Shown: one piece after another, positions 1 through 9,458 of the stretch
Numbering within the stretch: the first letter of the stretch is position 1
How the letters are laid out: every line of letters starts with the position of its first letter
Source of the DNA: Marinobacter bohaiensis
GTDB lineage: Bacteria; Pseudomonadota; Gammaproteobacteria; Pseudomonadales; Oleiphilaceae
Direction of reading: 5' to 3'
Assembly: GCF_003258515.1 (NCBI RefSeq)
Contig: NZ_QGEH01000001.1
Location: 1,364,001 to 1,428,000 of the forward strand
Length of the DNA stretch: 64,000 nucleotides
Notes under the pieces: model-generated
Database searches by the model: none
Seen by the model: the letters and a program-made list of their open reading frames with translations, nothing else
Told to the model about the DNA's origin: nothing
Program-made: the position numbers and the translations under genes

Positions 1-65
1 AACAATAACCAATGTGGCCGCCGGCTGACCATGTTTGTCGAGTGGCCCGGACAAGGGGACTTCCC

Positions 66-551
66 ATGCACCACCCGGCGGCACTCGCCTTTCAGGACCA
101 GATTCCCGATAACCATTGCTACGGCTGCGGCCCCCTCAACGACCAGGGGCTGCAGATCAAGAGCTACTGGGTCGACGACAACCGGTCCGAATGCCGGTTC
201 ACGCCCCAGCCCCATCACTGTGCCGGCCCCACGCATTTCCTCAACGGCGGCATCATATCCACCATCATAGACTGTCACTGCATTTGTACCGCCATGGCCA
301 GGGCTTATCGGGACGCCGGTCGGGCCATCGGCGAGGGCGAGCGGCTGTGGTTCGCCACCGGCGACCTGCAGGTGCGCTTCAAGCGTCCGGTGCCCATGCA
401 TGATGCGATCACGCTGGAGGCCACGGTGGCCGAGGCGGGCGAGAAGAAGATCCTTCTCCATTGCACATTGAGCGCCGGCGGCAAGGTCTGCGTCGAGAGC
501 GAGGTGCTGGCGGTACGGGTGCCCAACGAGTGGTTCGAGCCGTCGAGCTGA
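66..551 (+). CDS. PaaI-family hotdog thioesterase
   Basis: Predicted 161-residue hotdog-fold acyl-CoA thioesterase of the PaaI/YbgC-like group, expected to hydrolyse short or aryl acyl-CoA in the cytoplasm. The N-terminal half has the His/Cys-rich stretch HCYGCGPLN, and the central hotdog helix follows the segment FLNGGIISTIID, where the family carries its catalytic Asn/Asp and Gly residues. The start at 66 is chosen because AAGGGGA lies 9 bases upstream; an in-frame ATG at 12 has no such site. cysQ follows on the same strand after about 100 bases, probably as a separate unit. The physiological substrate cannot be told from sequence. Confidence 0.8.
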   Translation: MHHPAALAFQDQIPDNHCYGCGPLNDQGLQIKSYWVDDNRSECRFTPQPHHCAGPTHFLNGGIISTIIDCHCICTAMARAYRDAGRAIGEGERLWFATGDLQVRFKRPVPMHDAITLEATVAEAGEKKILLHCTLSAGGKVCVESEVLAVRVPNEWFEPSS

Positions 552-650
552 GGGCGCGGCCCTCCTTCGGGCGCATCGCAGGATGTGATCGGTTCCGTTA
601 AACTCGGTCCCCATTCGCATTCAAATCCGCCGTTCAGGAAAAGGACACAG

Positions 651-1424
651 ATGGCATCCCTATCTTCCCTCTTGCCCGAAGTGATTCGCATCGCCGAAGC
701 CGCCAGCGAGAAAGTGCTGGCCATTTACCAGACTGATTTCTCCGTTGAACACAAGGACGACAAGTCCCCGGTCACGGCGGCTGACCTGGCGTCCCACGAC
801 GTCATCGTGAAGGGCCTGAAAGCGCTGACGCCGGATATTCCCATCCTGTCCGAAGAGTCCGCCAACGCCCCCTGGAGCGAGCGCCGCGAGTGGCAGCGCT
901 TCTGGCTGGTGGACCCGATCGACGGCACCAAGGATTTCGTCAATCGCAACGGGGAATTCACCGTCAACATTGCCCTGATCGAGGACAACGCGCCGGTTAT
1001 GGGCGTGGTGACGGCGCCAGCCCTGGGGACCGTCTACTGGGGGATCGTGGGCGAAGGCGCCGGGAAGCGGGATGCCGAGGGCAACGAGCAGCGCCTGGCG
1101 GTGGTGGAACCGCCGGCCAGCAAGCGCGTGGTGGCCAGCAAGAACCACCTGAACGACGAAACCCGGGCGTTTATTGAACAGTTGGGCGAGCACTGCCTGG
1201 TGCAGGCGGGCAGCTCCCTGAAATTCTGCCGCATCGCCGAGGGTGCGGCGGACATCTACCCGCGCATCGGGCCCACCTGCGAGTGGGACACCGGCGCGGC
1301 CCAGGCGGTGCTGGAAGCGGCCGGTGGCAAGGTCCGCAAACTGGACGGTTCGCCCGTGACCTACGGCAAGGAAGACGTGCTCAATCCGTTCTTTGTAGCC
1401 TCGGGAAGCTGGTACAGGGACTGA
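651..1424 (+). CDS. cysQ: 3'(2'),5'-bisphosphate nucleotidase CysQ
   Basis: A 257-residue inositol-monophosphatase-superfamily enzyme that would remove the 3'-phosphate from PAP/PAPS, relieving product inhibition in sulfate assimilation. Metal-binding motifs are present: EES around residues 68-70, DPIDGT at 88-93, and CEWDTGAA near the C-terminus, matching CysQ length. The start at 651 is supported by AGGAAAAGGA just upstream; the longer GTG-initiated reading frame from 585 has no ribosome site. A stable hairpin follows the stop codon. An inositol monophosphatase is the alternative, but the TKDF following DPIDG is typical of CysQ. Confidence 0.9.
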   Translation: MASLSSLLPEVIRIAEAASEKVLAIYQTDFSVEHKDDKSPVTAADLASHDVIVKGLKALTPDIPILSEESANAPWSERREWQRFWLVDPIDGTKDFVNRNGEFTVNIALIEDNAPVMGVVTAPALGTVYWGIVGEGAGKRDAEGNEQRLAVVEPPASKRVVASKNHLNDETRAFIEQLGEHCLVQAGSSLKFCRIAEGAADIYPRIGPTCEWDTGAAQAVLEAAGGKVRKLDGSPVTYGKEDVLNPFFVASGSWYRD

Positions 1425-1432
1425 TCGCGAAA

Positions 1433-1461
1433 GGGCGACCCGGTCTGTGTCCGGGTTGCCC
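1433..1461 (+). terminator. hairpin after cysQ
   Basis: GGGCGACCCGG (1433-1443) pairs with CCGGGTTGCCC (1451-1461) over 11 positions with one G-U pair and a 7-base loop, 9 bases after the cysQ stop. There is no following T-run, so it may protect the 3' end or assist Rho rather than act as a classical intrinsic terminator. Confidence 0.45.
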
Positions 1462-1540
1462 GCCTCGGGCGCCGATGGCCTTGATCCGCAAAGGCCTCGA
1501 TCAGGAAAGACCTGGATCGTCCTTCCGGAGCAGCCCGGCG

Positions 1541-2902
1541 TCAGCGTCCCGTCGCTTTGGCGTAGAGGTGTCGCGCCGCTTCCCGGTGGCGCGTCATCAG
1601 CGCCGCAAGATCACCACCCAGCCATTGCCTGTCCCGCACTTTCCATTCGCCGCCGATCATGACTGCATCCGCCTGGCTGGCGCCGCACAGGACCAGTGCC
1701 GCTAACGGGTCGTGAGCACCGCTGAAGCGCGGCTCGTCCAGTTTGAACAGAGCCAGGTCGGCGCGTTTGCCCACCGCAATCTGGCCGATGTCCGGGCGCC
1801 GCAGGATATCGGCGGAGCCCCGGGTTGCCAGCGTCAGCGCGTCCTCATGGGTGAACTCGTCCGCCTGGTAGCGCAGGCGCTGGATCAGCAGGGCCTGGCG
1901 GATTTCCTGCATCAGGTTGCTGTGGTCGTTGGAGGCGCTGCCGTCCACACCCAGGCCCACCGGCGCGCCCGCCGCCTTGAGCTCGTTGATCCGGCAGATA
2001 CCGGATGCCAGTACCATGTTCGATGACGGGCAGTGGCAGACACCGGTCTGCGCCTGTCCAAGCCGCGCGATCTCCTGGTCGTTGAAGTGGATGCCATGGG
2101 CCAGCCAGGTGCGGTCGTGCAGCCAGCCCACCGACGCCAGGTAGTCCAGCGGCCGCTGGCCGAACTGTTTGAGGCAGAACGCGTTTTCGTCTTCGGTTTC
2201 CGCCAGGTGGGTGTGCAGGTTGACGCTGTAGCGGGATGCCAGCTCGGCGCTGGCGCGCATGATGTCCGGTGTGACGGAGAAAGGCGAGCAGGGTGCCAGC
2301 GCCACTTCCAGCAGGCCCCGCTCGTCCTGGCGGTGGTAACGGCGGATCAGCCGTTCGCTGTCCGCCAGGATGGAGTGTTCGTCCTGCACCACGTGGGGTG
2401 GCGGCAAACCGCCGTCGTCGGTGCTGAGGCTCATGGAGCCGCGGGTGAGGGTGGCTCGCATGCCCAGCCGTGAGGCCACGTCGGCCTGGATGTCGATGGC
2501 GTTTTCCAGGCCATCGGGGAACAGATAGTGGTGGTCCGCCACCGTGGTGCAGCCGGACAGCAGCAGTTCCACCATCGCCAGTTCGGTGGCTGCTTCCAGG
2601 GCATCCGGGGTCAGCCCGGCCCAGATGGGGTAGAGCGTCTGCAGCCAGGGAAACAGTTTCTTGTTCAGCGCCGGCGGGCAGGCGCGGGTCAGGGTCTGGT
2701 AGAAATGGTGATGGGTGTTGACCAGCCCGGGCAGCAGCACGTGTCCGCTGGCGTCGAAGTTGAGATCGACCGGTTGTTCGGGGTGTTGGCCGGCAGGAAC
2801 GAGTTCGGTGATGACGCCGTCTTCGACGACGATGCCGTTGCCGGCGTCCTGGTCGTTGGCGGTGAAGGTCGCCAGCGGATGGCGGATCCAGAGTGCGCTC
2901 AT
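1541..2902 (-). CDS. 8-oxoguanine deaminase-like amidohydrolase
   Basis: A 453-residue amidohydrolase of the guanine/8-oxoguanine deaminase branch (COG0402), expected to deaminate 8-oxoguanine to urate or a related purine. Zinc ligands are visible: NTHHHF at residues 62-67, HTHLAE near 230, a later His in LAHGIHF, and the Asp of GVDGSASND near 315. The long HHHFYQTLTR start of the barrel and ADHHYLFP near 122 resemble the Pseudomonas 8-oxoguanine deaminase group. It is divergent from the purine permease at 3296, which supports a purine-scavenging role. Guanine deaminase or an s-triazine-type hydrolase are less likely alternatives. Confidence 0.82.
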   Translation of the reverse strand: MSALWIRHPLATFTANDQDAGNGIVVEDGVITELVPAGQHPEQPVDLNFDASGHVLLPGLVNTHHHFYQTLTRACPPALNKKLFPWLQTLYPIWAGLTPDALEAATELAMVELLLSGCTTVADHHYLFPDGLENAIDIQADVASRLGMRATLTRGSMSLSTDDGGLPPPHVVQDEHSILADSERLIRRYHRQDERGLLEVALAPCSPFSVTPDIMRASAELASRYSVNLHTHLAETEDENAFCLKQFGQRPLDYLASVGWLHDRTWLAHGIHFNDQEIARLGQAQTGVCHCPSSNMVLASGICRINELKAAGAPVGLGVDGSASNDHSNLMQEIRQALLIQRLRYQADEFTHEDALTLATRGSADILRRPDIGQIAVGKRADLALFKLDEPRFSGAHDPLAALVLCGASQADAVMIGGEWKVRDRQWLGGDLAALMTRHREAARHLYAKATGR

Positions 2903-3203
2903 TGCAATGCTCCATGTGCCGTGAGCATGGTGTCACTCAACGACCATGCACACTGAAGAGGTTCAGGTACATGGCAGTGACTTGCGTGTTAATCTGCCAA
3001 CCGCGTCGATAGTAGCACGCTGATCGGCCCCGCAAAATCCGCGTTGAATGCTCGTCGGCAAGTGTGCGATCAGGGTGCGTCCTGCTACCGAAAAGCACTG
3101 TTTTGGTACGTAAATTCACGTAGAGCACACAGGTCAGTGACTTTTCAGTCTCGGCGTTCCATTTTTACAGCAATGATTTTAATGATTTTTCAATAAAAGC
3201 TAA
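2903..3203. other. divergent intergenic region, purine genes
   Basis: This is the non-coding stretch between the divergent deaminase and permease genes, before the structured leader at 3204. Its right part is AT-rich compared with the rest of the window. TTTACA at 3164-3169 is a possible -35 for the permease transcript, but no convincing -10 follows. I see no gene in it; small reading frames here lack ribosome sites. Confidence 0.5.
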
Positions 3204-3288
3204 CCAGTTGGTCAGTTTGTTGCAGGGTGAGTGGCCATTGAATGCCGTCCCATTCGACAAGGTCATGCGACCCTTAGACCAACTGGAG
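3204..3288 (+). promoter_or_regulatory. structured leader sequestering the permease RBS (candidate riboswitch)
   Basis: CCAGTTGGTC (3204-3213) is exactly complementary to GACCAACTGG (3277-3286). The right strand runs into the Shine-Dalgarno GGAG (3285-3288) of the permease, whose ATG is at 3296. Inside this 10-bp closing stem, AGGGT (3224-3228) pairs with ACCCT (3270-3274), TGGCC (3232-3236) with GGTCA (3261-3265), and GAATG (3240-3244) with CATTC (3251-3255) around a 6-base loop. A compact leader of about 83 nt whose terminal stem masks the RBS is what a translation-controlling riboswitch looks like. The ligand is unknown; a purine such as xanthine, as for NMT1 RNAs upstream of similar permeases, is an inference from context only. 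Confidence 0.6.
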
Positions 3289-3295
3289 ATCCCGA

Positions 3296-4687
3296 ATGCC
3301 CGCGAACAACGCTCCGCAGCCGGAGTTGCTGTACGGCCTCGACGACCGGCCGCCCCTGCCCGCCGCCCTGTTGGCGGCGGTGCAACACATGCTGGCCAGC
3401 TTCATCGGGATCATTACGCCGACACTGATTATCGGTGGCGTCCTGGGCCTGGGATCCGAGATTCCCTACCTGATCAGCATGGCACTCATGGTCTCCGGGG
3501 TGGGTACCTTCATCCAGGCCCGGCGGATCGGGCCGGTCGGTTCCGGGCTGGTGGCGCTGCAGGGCACCAGTTTTGCGTTTCTCAGTTCCATTCTCGCAGC
3601 CGGCTTTATCGCCAAGGCCCGAGGCGGCGGTCCCGATGAGATGCTCGCGCTGATCTTTGGGGTGTGTTTCTTCGGGGCGTTCATCGAGATTTTCCTGAGC
3701 CAGTTCCTGCACAAGCTCAAGACGTTTATCAATCCGCTGGTGACCGGCATCGTGATTACTACGATCGGCCTGTCGTTGATCAAAGTGGGCATCACCGATC
3801 TGGCCGGCGGCGTCAAGGCCCCGGATTTTGGCAGTCTGACCAATCTTGCCCTGGGCGGCGGGGTGCTCCTGTTGATCATCGTCATGAACCAGAGTCGCAA
3901 TATCTACCTGCGTTCGGGGGCCATCTTCTTCGGTCTGGTCGTCGGCTACATCGTGGCCATTGCGCTGGGCAAGGTGGATTTTTCGGGGTTGGCGGAGCTG
4001 GACTGGTACGCACTGCCGGTGCCGTTCAAGTATGGTATTTCCTTCGATATCGGCGCTTTCCTTCCGGTGGCGCTGATCTACCTGATTACCGCCATTGAAT
4101 CGTCCGGCGACCTGACCGCCACGTCGATGATCTCGAAGCAGCCCATCCGGGGCCTGGCCTATCGCAATCGCATTCGCGCCGGGGTCCTGGCGGACGGCAT
4201 CAATTCGCTGATCGCCGCGGTGTTCAATACCTTTCCCAACACCACGTTCAGCCAGAACAATGGCGTCATTCAACTGACCGGCATCGCCTCGCGTTACGTG
4301 GCCTATTGGGTGGCGGCTATCCTGGTGATTCTGGGGCTGTTCCCGGTGATTGGCGGGGTGTTTCAGGAACTGCCCAAGCCGGTGCTCGGCGGGGCCACGC
4401 TGGTGATGTTCGGAACGGTCGCAGCGGCCGGCATTCGCATCCTGGCGACCGTTGATCTCGATCGACGCAGCATGCTGATCATGGCGGTGGCGTTTGGTCT
4501 GGGGCTGGGTGTGGGCGCGGTACCCGACCTGTTCCAGAACCTGCCCAAGATGGCACAGAATGTCCTTGGATCGGCGGTGACCATGAGTGGCCTCACGGCG
4601 ATCATCCTCAATACCGTTTTGCCCGGGCGCCCGGTCGAGGACGCCGAAACATCAGGCCCGGTCAGCGCGGAAACCGCCTCGGCGTGA
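3296..4687 (+). CDS. NCS2 uracil/xanthine permease
   Basis: A 463-residue polytopic inner-membrane protein of the NCS2 (nucleobase:cation symporter-2) family, probably importing xanthine, urate or another purine with protons. About 12-14 hydrophobic segments run through it. The family signature region TFSQNNGVIQLTGIASRYV lies near residues 310-330, and AIESSGDLTATS carries the conserved Glu of helix 8. The permease is divergent from an 8-oxoguanine deaminase-like gene. Translation is probably controlled by the stem that overlaps its ribosome-binding site. Uracil specificity cannot be excluded, but xanthine/urate is favoured by the neighbour. Confidence 0.88.
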   Translation: MPANNAPQPELLYGLDDRPPLPAALLAAVQHMLASFIGIITPTLIIGGVLGLGSEIPYLISMALMVSGVGTFIQARRIGPVGSGLVALQGTSFAFLSSILAAGFIAKARGGGPDEMLALIFGVCFFGAFIEIFLSQFLHKLKTFINPLVTGIVITTIGLSLIKVGITDLAGGVKAPDFGSLTNLALGGGVLLLIIVMNQSRNIYLRSGAIFFGLVVGYIVAIALGKVDFSGLAELDWYALPVPFKYGISFDIGAFLPVALIYLITAIESSGDLTATSMISKQPIRGLAYRNRIRAGVLADGINSLIAAVFNTFPNTTFSQNNGVIQLTGIASRYVAYWVAAILVILGLFPVIGGVFQELPKPVLGGATLVMFGTVAAAGIRILATVDLDRRSMLIMAVAFGLGLGVGAVPDLFQNLPKMAQNVLGSAVTMSGLTAIILNTVLPGRPVEDAETSGPVSAETASA

Positions 4688-4732
4688 TGCATGGCGGGCG
4701 ACGGGGTTGTCCCCGCGCCCGTTTCCCGGCCA

Positions 4733-4957
4733 TCACAGTTTGTGGATTTTCTCCTTCCGCCCGATGACGTAAACCATCAGGGCCCCCAGACCGACGACGA
4801 TCAGCACCCAACCGACGTTCTCGGCCATGTCAGTCTGCCCGGCGCCGGGCGACATCAGCGCGACAATACCGATTATCAGAGAGAAGACCGAGGAGACCAG
4901 CAGAACCAGCAGGCTCTTGCGGGGCTCGCGTTTCACGAGATTCTTTGGGGTATCCAT
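4733..4957 (-). CDS. small two-helix membrane protein, unknown
   Basis: A 74-residue protein that I do not recognise. A basic N-terminus (KNLVKREPRKS) precedes a hydrophobic helix at about residues 16-36 (LLVLLVSSVFSLIIGIVALM), a short polar loop, a second helix at about 48-65, and a Lys-rich tail. This predicts a hairpin in the inner membrane with both ends in the cytoplasm. It lies convergent to the permease, 45 bases from its stop, and starts after a GGAGGC-type site (complement of GCCTCC at 4971-4976). Function unknown. Confidence 0.6.
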   Translation of the reverse strand: MDTPKNLVKREPRKSLLVLLVSSVFSLIIGIVALMSPGAGQTDMAENVGWVLIVVGLGALMVYVIGRKEKIHKL

Positions 4958-5254
4958 GGTTGCCTCCGTCCGGGCGCCCTGTTGCTGCGACCCGTTTTTG
5001 TGTCTGGTTTCTGACTTCGAATGGAACGTGAGACCACCCTGTTGTCATGATCGGCACCAACGGACACCGATCCATTTTTCCAACCTTTGCGTCACGATGA
5101 CACCGTACCGCGGTTCCACTCAATACGGTGTATTAGTGAACTAATCGAAATGTTAAACCGGGTCGGCAGGTTTTACTTTGATCTGGGACAGTTCCAGTCT
5201 GCATCAGCGGTTAGACTGAACTCAGGATCACTCGACAATCTCCGGGATAAACGA

Positions 5255-6442
5255 ATGGAAACAAACATCGGCCAAGGGGCCGGATCGCGACCGGGTGCCG
5301 GCCGCCAGGCGGACGATGGTGAAGGCTCCGGGCCGCCGGTTCTGGCCAGTGCGGTCAACATACGCAGTTCGGCGCTGCTTGTTTTAACCACCGTCGCCTC
5401 CCTCTATTTCATCGACTGGGCCCAGGCTATCCTGCTGCCGCTGGTGGTCAGCATCCTGATCAGCTATGCCCTCGATCCGCTGGTGTCGCTCCTGGACCGG
5501 GCCCGCCTGCCTCGCCCGATTGGCGCGGCTGTGGTGTTGACCGCGATGCTTGGCCTTCTGGCCGGCGCCAGTGTGCCACTGCAGGAGGAAGCCTCCGCCA
5601 TTCTCGACAAGGTGCCGGCCATGATCGAGCGCTTCCAGCAGCAGGACGCGGCGAGTGCCGAGAAAAACGGCGAGGGCGTGATGGAGAAGGCCCAGGAGGC
5701 GGCCAAGCAGATCGAGGAGACCGCCAACCAGCAGTCCGAAAGCGCCGCGGACACGCCGCCGGGTGTCACGCCGGTACGGGTGGTGGAAAAGCCGCTGGAT
5801 ATCCGCGCCTATCTGATGCGCGGATCGCCGGCCGCGCTGGTTCTGATCACCCAGTGCTTTTCGGTATTGCTGCTGGTGTACTTCCTGCTGGCGGTGGGCA
5901 AGCTGTACAAGCGCAAGGTGGTGCGCATTTCCGGGCCGTCCTTCGGACGCATGCGTAAGGCGGCGCGGATTATGGAGGAGTTCCACCAGCAGGTCCGTCG
6001 CTTCCTGTTTGTGATGCTCCTGGGCGCGGTGTTTGTCGGTGTGCTGACCTGGCTGGCTTTCCTGATGCTGGGTATGGAGCAGGCAGGGTTCTGGGGCGTG
6101 CTCGCCGGGGTGGCCAGTGCCATTCCCTACCTGGGGCCGTTCCTGGTTTTTGTCGGGAGTGGGCTGGCGGCGTTCGTCCAGTTCGGGGCTCTCGATATGG
6201 CGGTGCTGATCGCGGTGGTGTCGCTGATCATCACCAGCATTCAGGGCTATCTGCTCACACCCTGGCTGACAAGTCAGGTATCGAGTCTCAATGCGGTGGT
6301 GATCTTTATCGGGCTGTTGGTCTGGGGCTGGTTATGGGGGCCGGTCGGATTGATCGTGGCGACGCCGCTACTCATGATCATCAAGTCATTGTGCGATCAC
6401 GTGGTCAATCTCAGACCGCTGGGCGAGCTGCTGGGAAAATAG
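5255..6442 (+). CDS. AI-2E family transporter
   Basis: A 395-residue inner-membrane protein of the AI-2E/PerM/TqsA family (PF01594). Some members export autoinducer-2 or act as Na+/H+ antiporters; most have unknown substrate. After a Gly-rich cytoplasmic start there are two helices (residues ~40-85), a long polar stretch at ~100-175 rich in Glu/Gln/Ala, then five or so helices ending in the family motif GLLVWGWLWGPVGLIVATPLL near 360. The start at 5255 follows GGGAT at a usual distance; an in-frame ATG at 5087 would add 56 residues unlike the family. It ends convergently with the NSS transporter. Confidence 0.85.
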   Translation: METNIGQGAGSRPGAGRQADDGEGSGPPVLASAVNIRSSALLVLTTVASLYFIDWAQAILLPLVVSILISYALDPLVSLLDRARLPRPIGAAVVLTAMLGLLAGASVPLQEEASAILDKVPAMIERFQQQDAASAEKNGEGVMEKAQEAAKQIEETANQQSESAADTPPGVTPVRVVEKPLDIRAYLMRGSPAALVLITQCFSVLLLVYFLLAVGKLYKRKVVRISGPSFGRMRKAARIMEEFHQQVRRFLFVMLLGAVFVGVLTWLAFLMLGMEQAGFWGVLAGVASAIPYLGPFLVFVGSGLAAFVQFGALDMAVLIAVVSLIITSIQGYLLTPWLTSQVSSLNAVVIFIGLLVWGWLWGPVGLIVATPLLMIIKSLCDHVVNLRPLGELLGK

Positions 6443-6490
6443 AGACGGCACGCAGAACCGACATCAGGACGGGAAGCGAAGGGAAAGAAA

Positions 6491-6514
6491 AGCCGGAGCC
6501 CGCAGGCTCCGGCT
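6491..6514 (-). terminator. intrinsic terminator of the NSS transporter
   Basis: AGCCGGAGCC (6491-6500) and GGCTCCGGCT (6505-6514) form a perfect 10-bp stem with a 4-base loop. Read on the minus strand it is followed by TTTCTTTCCC, a T-rich tail, 10 bases after the NSS transporter stop. It also sits 48 bases after the convergent AI-2E transporter and could serve both. Confidence 0.8.
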
Positions 6515-6523
6515 GGCTGGCGA

Positions 6524-7930
6524 TCAGGCCAGGTTGTAGATGAACACCACGGCCACGGCGACCGGGGTCACGAAGCGCAGGGTGTTGTACCACAGCGCGA
6601 AGCCACCTGCGGACAGGTTCAGTTCGTTTTCCAGCGCCTGACGCGAGATGATCCAGCCGGCGAAGAGGGCCACCAGCAGACCGCCCAGCGGCAGCAGGAT
6701 GTTGGCGGTCAGGTAGTCCAGCAGATCGAAGATGGTCTTGCCTTCGAAGGCGCTGAACATGCCCAGTGGGAACACGTCGGACCACAGGTTCAGCGACAGG
6801 ATGGACGCGATACCCAGGGCCCAGCAGGCGATACCCGCACCCAGGGTGCTGACCGTGCGGTTCATGCCTTTCTGCTCTTCCAGCCACTCCACCAGCGGTT
6901 CAAGCAGGGAGATGCCGGAAGTCCAGGCCGCGAAAATCAGCAGGATGAAGAAGAGCGCGCCGAACAGGCTGCCCATCGGCATCTGGCCGAAGGCATACGG
7001 CAGGGTCTGGAAGATCAGCCCCGGACCGGCACCCGGCTCGAGACCGTTGGCGAAGACCACCGGGAAGATGGCCAGGCCGGCCAGCAGCGCGACGACGGTG
7101 TCGATGACGGAGACCGTGATGGAGGTCTTGGCGATGGACACGTTCTTCGGCAGATAAGAGCCGTAGGCCATCATCACGGCCATGCCCAGGCTGAGGGTGA
7201 AGAAGGCGTGGCCCAGGGCCGTCAGCACGCCCTCGGTGGTCAGCTTGGAGAAATCGGGCTGGAACAGGAAAGCCGCCGCTTCACCAAAGTGGCCGGTGGT
7301 CATGGCGTAGCCGACCGCAACCAGCAGCAGCACGAACAGCGCCGGCATCAGGATACTGACCGCCCGCTCCAGGCCGGAGCTCACGCCACGGGCAACCACC
7401 AGCATCACCAGCGCCATGAAGACCGTGTGCCACAGCAGCAGGGTGCCCGGATCGCTGACCAGGCCGGAGAAGATCGCGCCGATGGCGTCCGCGTCCTTGC
7501 CCACCAGTTCGCCGGAGGCAGCGGTGCCGACGTAGGAGACGGCCCAGCCGCCAATCACGGAGTAGAAGGACAGGATCAGGAACGCGGCGATCACGCCGAT
7601 AATGCCCACAATCGGCCAGAACCTGCCGAGGCTGTCGCGTTCGACGATCAGGCGCAGGCTGTTGACCGGGCTGCGGCCGCCGCGACGGCCGATCATGACT
7701 TCCGCCATCATGATGGGCAGACCGACCGCTGCAATGCACAGCAGGTATACCAGTACGAAGGCGCCGCCGCCGTTCTCACCGGTGATGTAGGGGAATTTCC
7801 AGACGTTGCCCAGACCCACAGCGGAGCCGGTGGCCGCCAGGATAAAGGCGAGTCGCGACGACCAGTGGCCGCGCTTGTCGTTGGAACCTTCCATAACGCC
7901 CTCTGCGCCGGTGGAAGAGGATGTAGACAT
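6524..7930 (-). CDS. NSS-family sodium-dependent symporter
   Basis: A 468-residue inner-membrane symporter of the neurotransmitter:sodium symporter family (LeuT/MhsT/TnaT-like), expected to take up an amino acid with Na+. The helix-1 signature GSAVGLGNVWKFPYITGENGGGAF is near residues 27-50, with the unwound GLGN segment that binds Na+ and substrate. About 11-12 helices follow. The second ATG (7930) is preferred: AGGAG lies 9 bases before it but only 3 before the ATG at 7936. Leucine dehydrogenase and the 2-oxoacid oxidoreductase lie upstream on the same strand, suggesting an amino-acid substrate. Confidence 0.88.
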   Translation of the reverse strand: MSTSSSTGAEGVMEGSNDKRGHWSSRLAFILAATGSAVGLGNVWKFPYITGENGGGAFVLVYLLCIAAVGLPIMMAEVMIGRRGGRSPVNSLRLIVERDSLGRFWPIVGIIGVIAAFLILSFYSVIGGWAVSYVGTAASGELVGKDADAIGAIFSGLVSDPGTLLLWHTVFMALVMLVVARGVSSGLERAVSILMPALFVLLLVAVGYAMTTGHFGEAAAFLFQPDFSKLTTEGVLTALGHAFFTLSLGMAVMMAYGSYLPKNVSIAKTSITVSVIDTVVALLAGLAIFPVVFANGLEPGAGPGLIFQTLPYAFGQMPMGSLFGALFFILLIFAAWTSGISLLEPLVEWLEEQKGMNRTVSTLGAGIACWALGIASILSLNLWSDVFPLGMFSAFEGKTIFDLLDYLTANILLPLGGLLVALFAGWIISRQALENELNLSAGGFALWYNTLRFVTPVAVAVVFIYNLA

Positions 7931-8225
7931 AATCATAGTCTCCTGTCACTGAAATTGTTGTTGTCGGTGAATCCCTGTGTGTCGGCCATGTATTGGTTCT
8001 TTGCCATGCATCATGCCCTTGCCACCGGATGAAACCGGTGCCCCGTCCGCATGGTTGTTCGGGTGTTATCCACGCCCGCAATGTCGGCAGACACATCCTC
8101 CAAGCACAATCCTGTCGTGTCGGCGGCGTCTTGAAACGCCGCCCTGTCAAATGTCCTTACAGGGATTCCCAGGGGACCGAGGCCGGGAAAAGCCCCGGCC
8201 TCATCAACGGTTTAACTCAAACCGA
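7931..8225 (-). other. hairpin-rich gap between leucine dehydrogenase and NSS genes
   Basis: About 295 bases without a supported gene. Three hairpins are visible: GAGGCCGGG/CCCGGCCTC (8179-8187 with 8194-8202), just after the leucine dehydrogenase stop and with GCTTTT in its loop on the minus strand; GGCGGCGT/ACGCCGCC (8122-8129 with 8136-8143); and CACCGG/CCGGTG (8024-8029 with 8036-8041). The first probably ends the dehydrogenase transcript. The other two would lie in the leader of the transporter. I could not match them to a known riboswitch, including glycine aptamers. Confidence 0.45.
8179..8202 (-). terminator. hairpin after leucine dehydrogenase
   Basis: A perfect 9-bp GC-rich stem with a 6-base loop starts 24 bases past the dehydrogenase stop on the minus strand. 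No T-run follows, so its role in termination is probable rather than certain. Confidence 0.5.
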
Positions 8226-9326
<1,101 letters not shown>

Positions 9327-9394
9327 GATGTCTCACCTTACTTCCAGGGCCGCCTGTACCCTTGTGGGGCGGACAGGTGGCTGGTGTTTTGTTC

Positions 9395-9423
9395 GACCGG
9401 GCTCGGGATGGCCGCGCCCGGTC
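9395..9423 (-). terminator. hairpin between the oxidoreductase and leucine dehydrogenase genes
   Basis: GACCGGGC (9395-9402) pairs perfectly with GCCCGGTC (9416-9423) around a 13-base loop, 35 bases after the upstream gene's stop. There is no T-run. It may be a partial terminator or a stability element separating expression of the two genes. Confidence 0.4.
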
Positions 9424-9458
9424 TGTTTAAAGTTTAGTCAGTTTGGCCCGCGTTGGGT

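Noticed and set aside
7931-8225. Glycine riboswitch before the NSS transporter
   Set aside because: The expected conserved aptamer core could not be found by eye on the minus strand, so only hairpins are reported.
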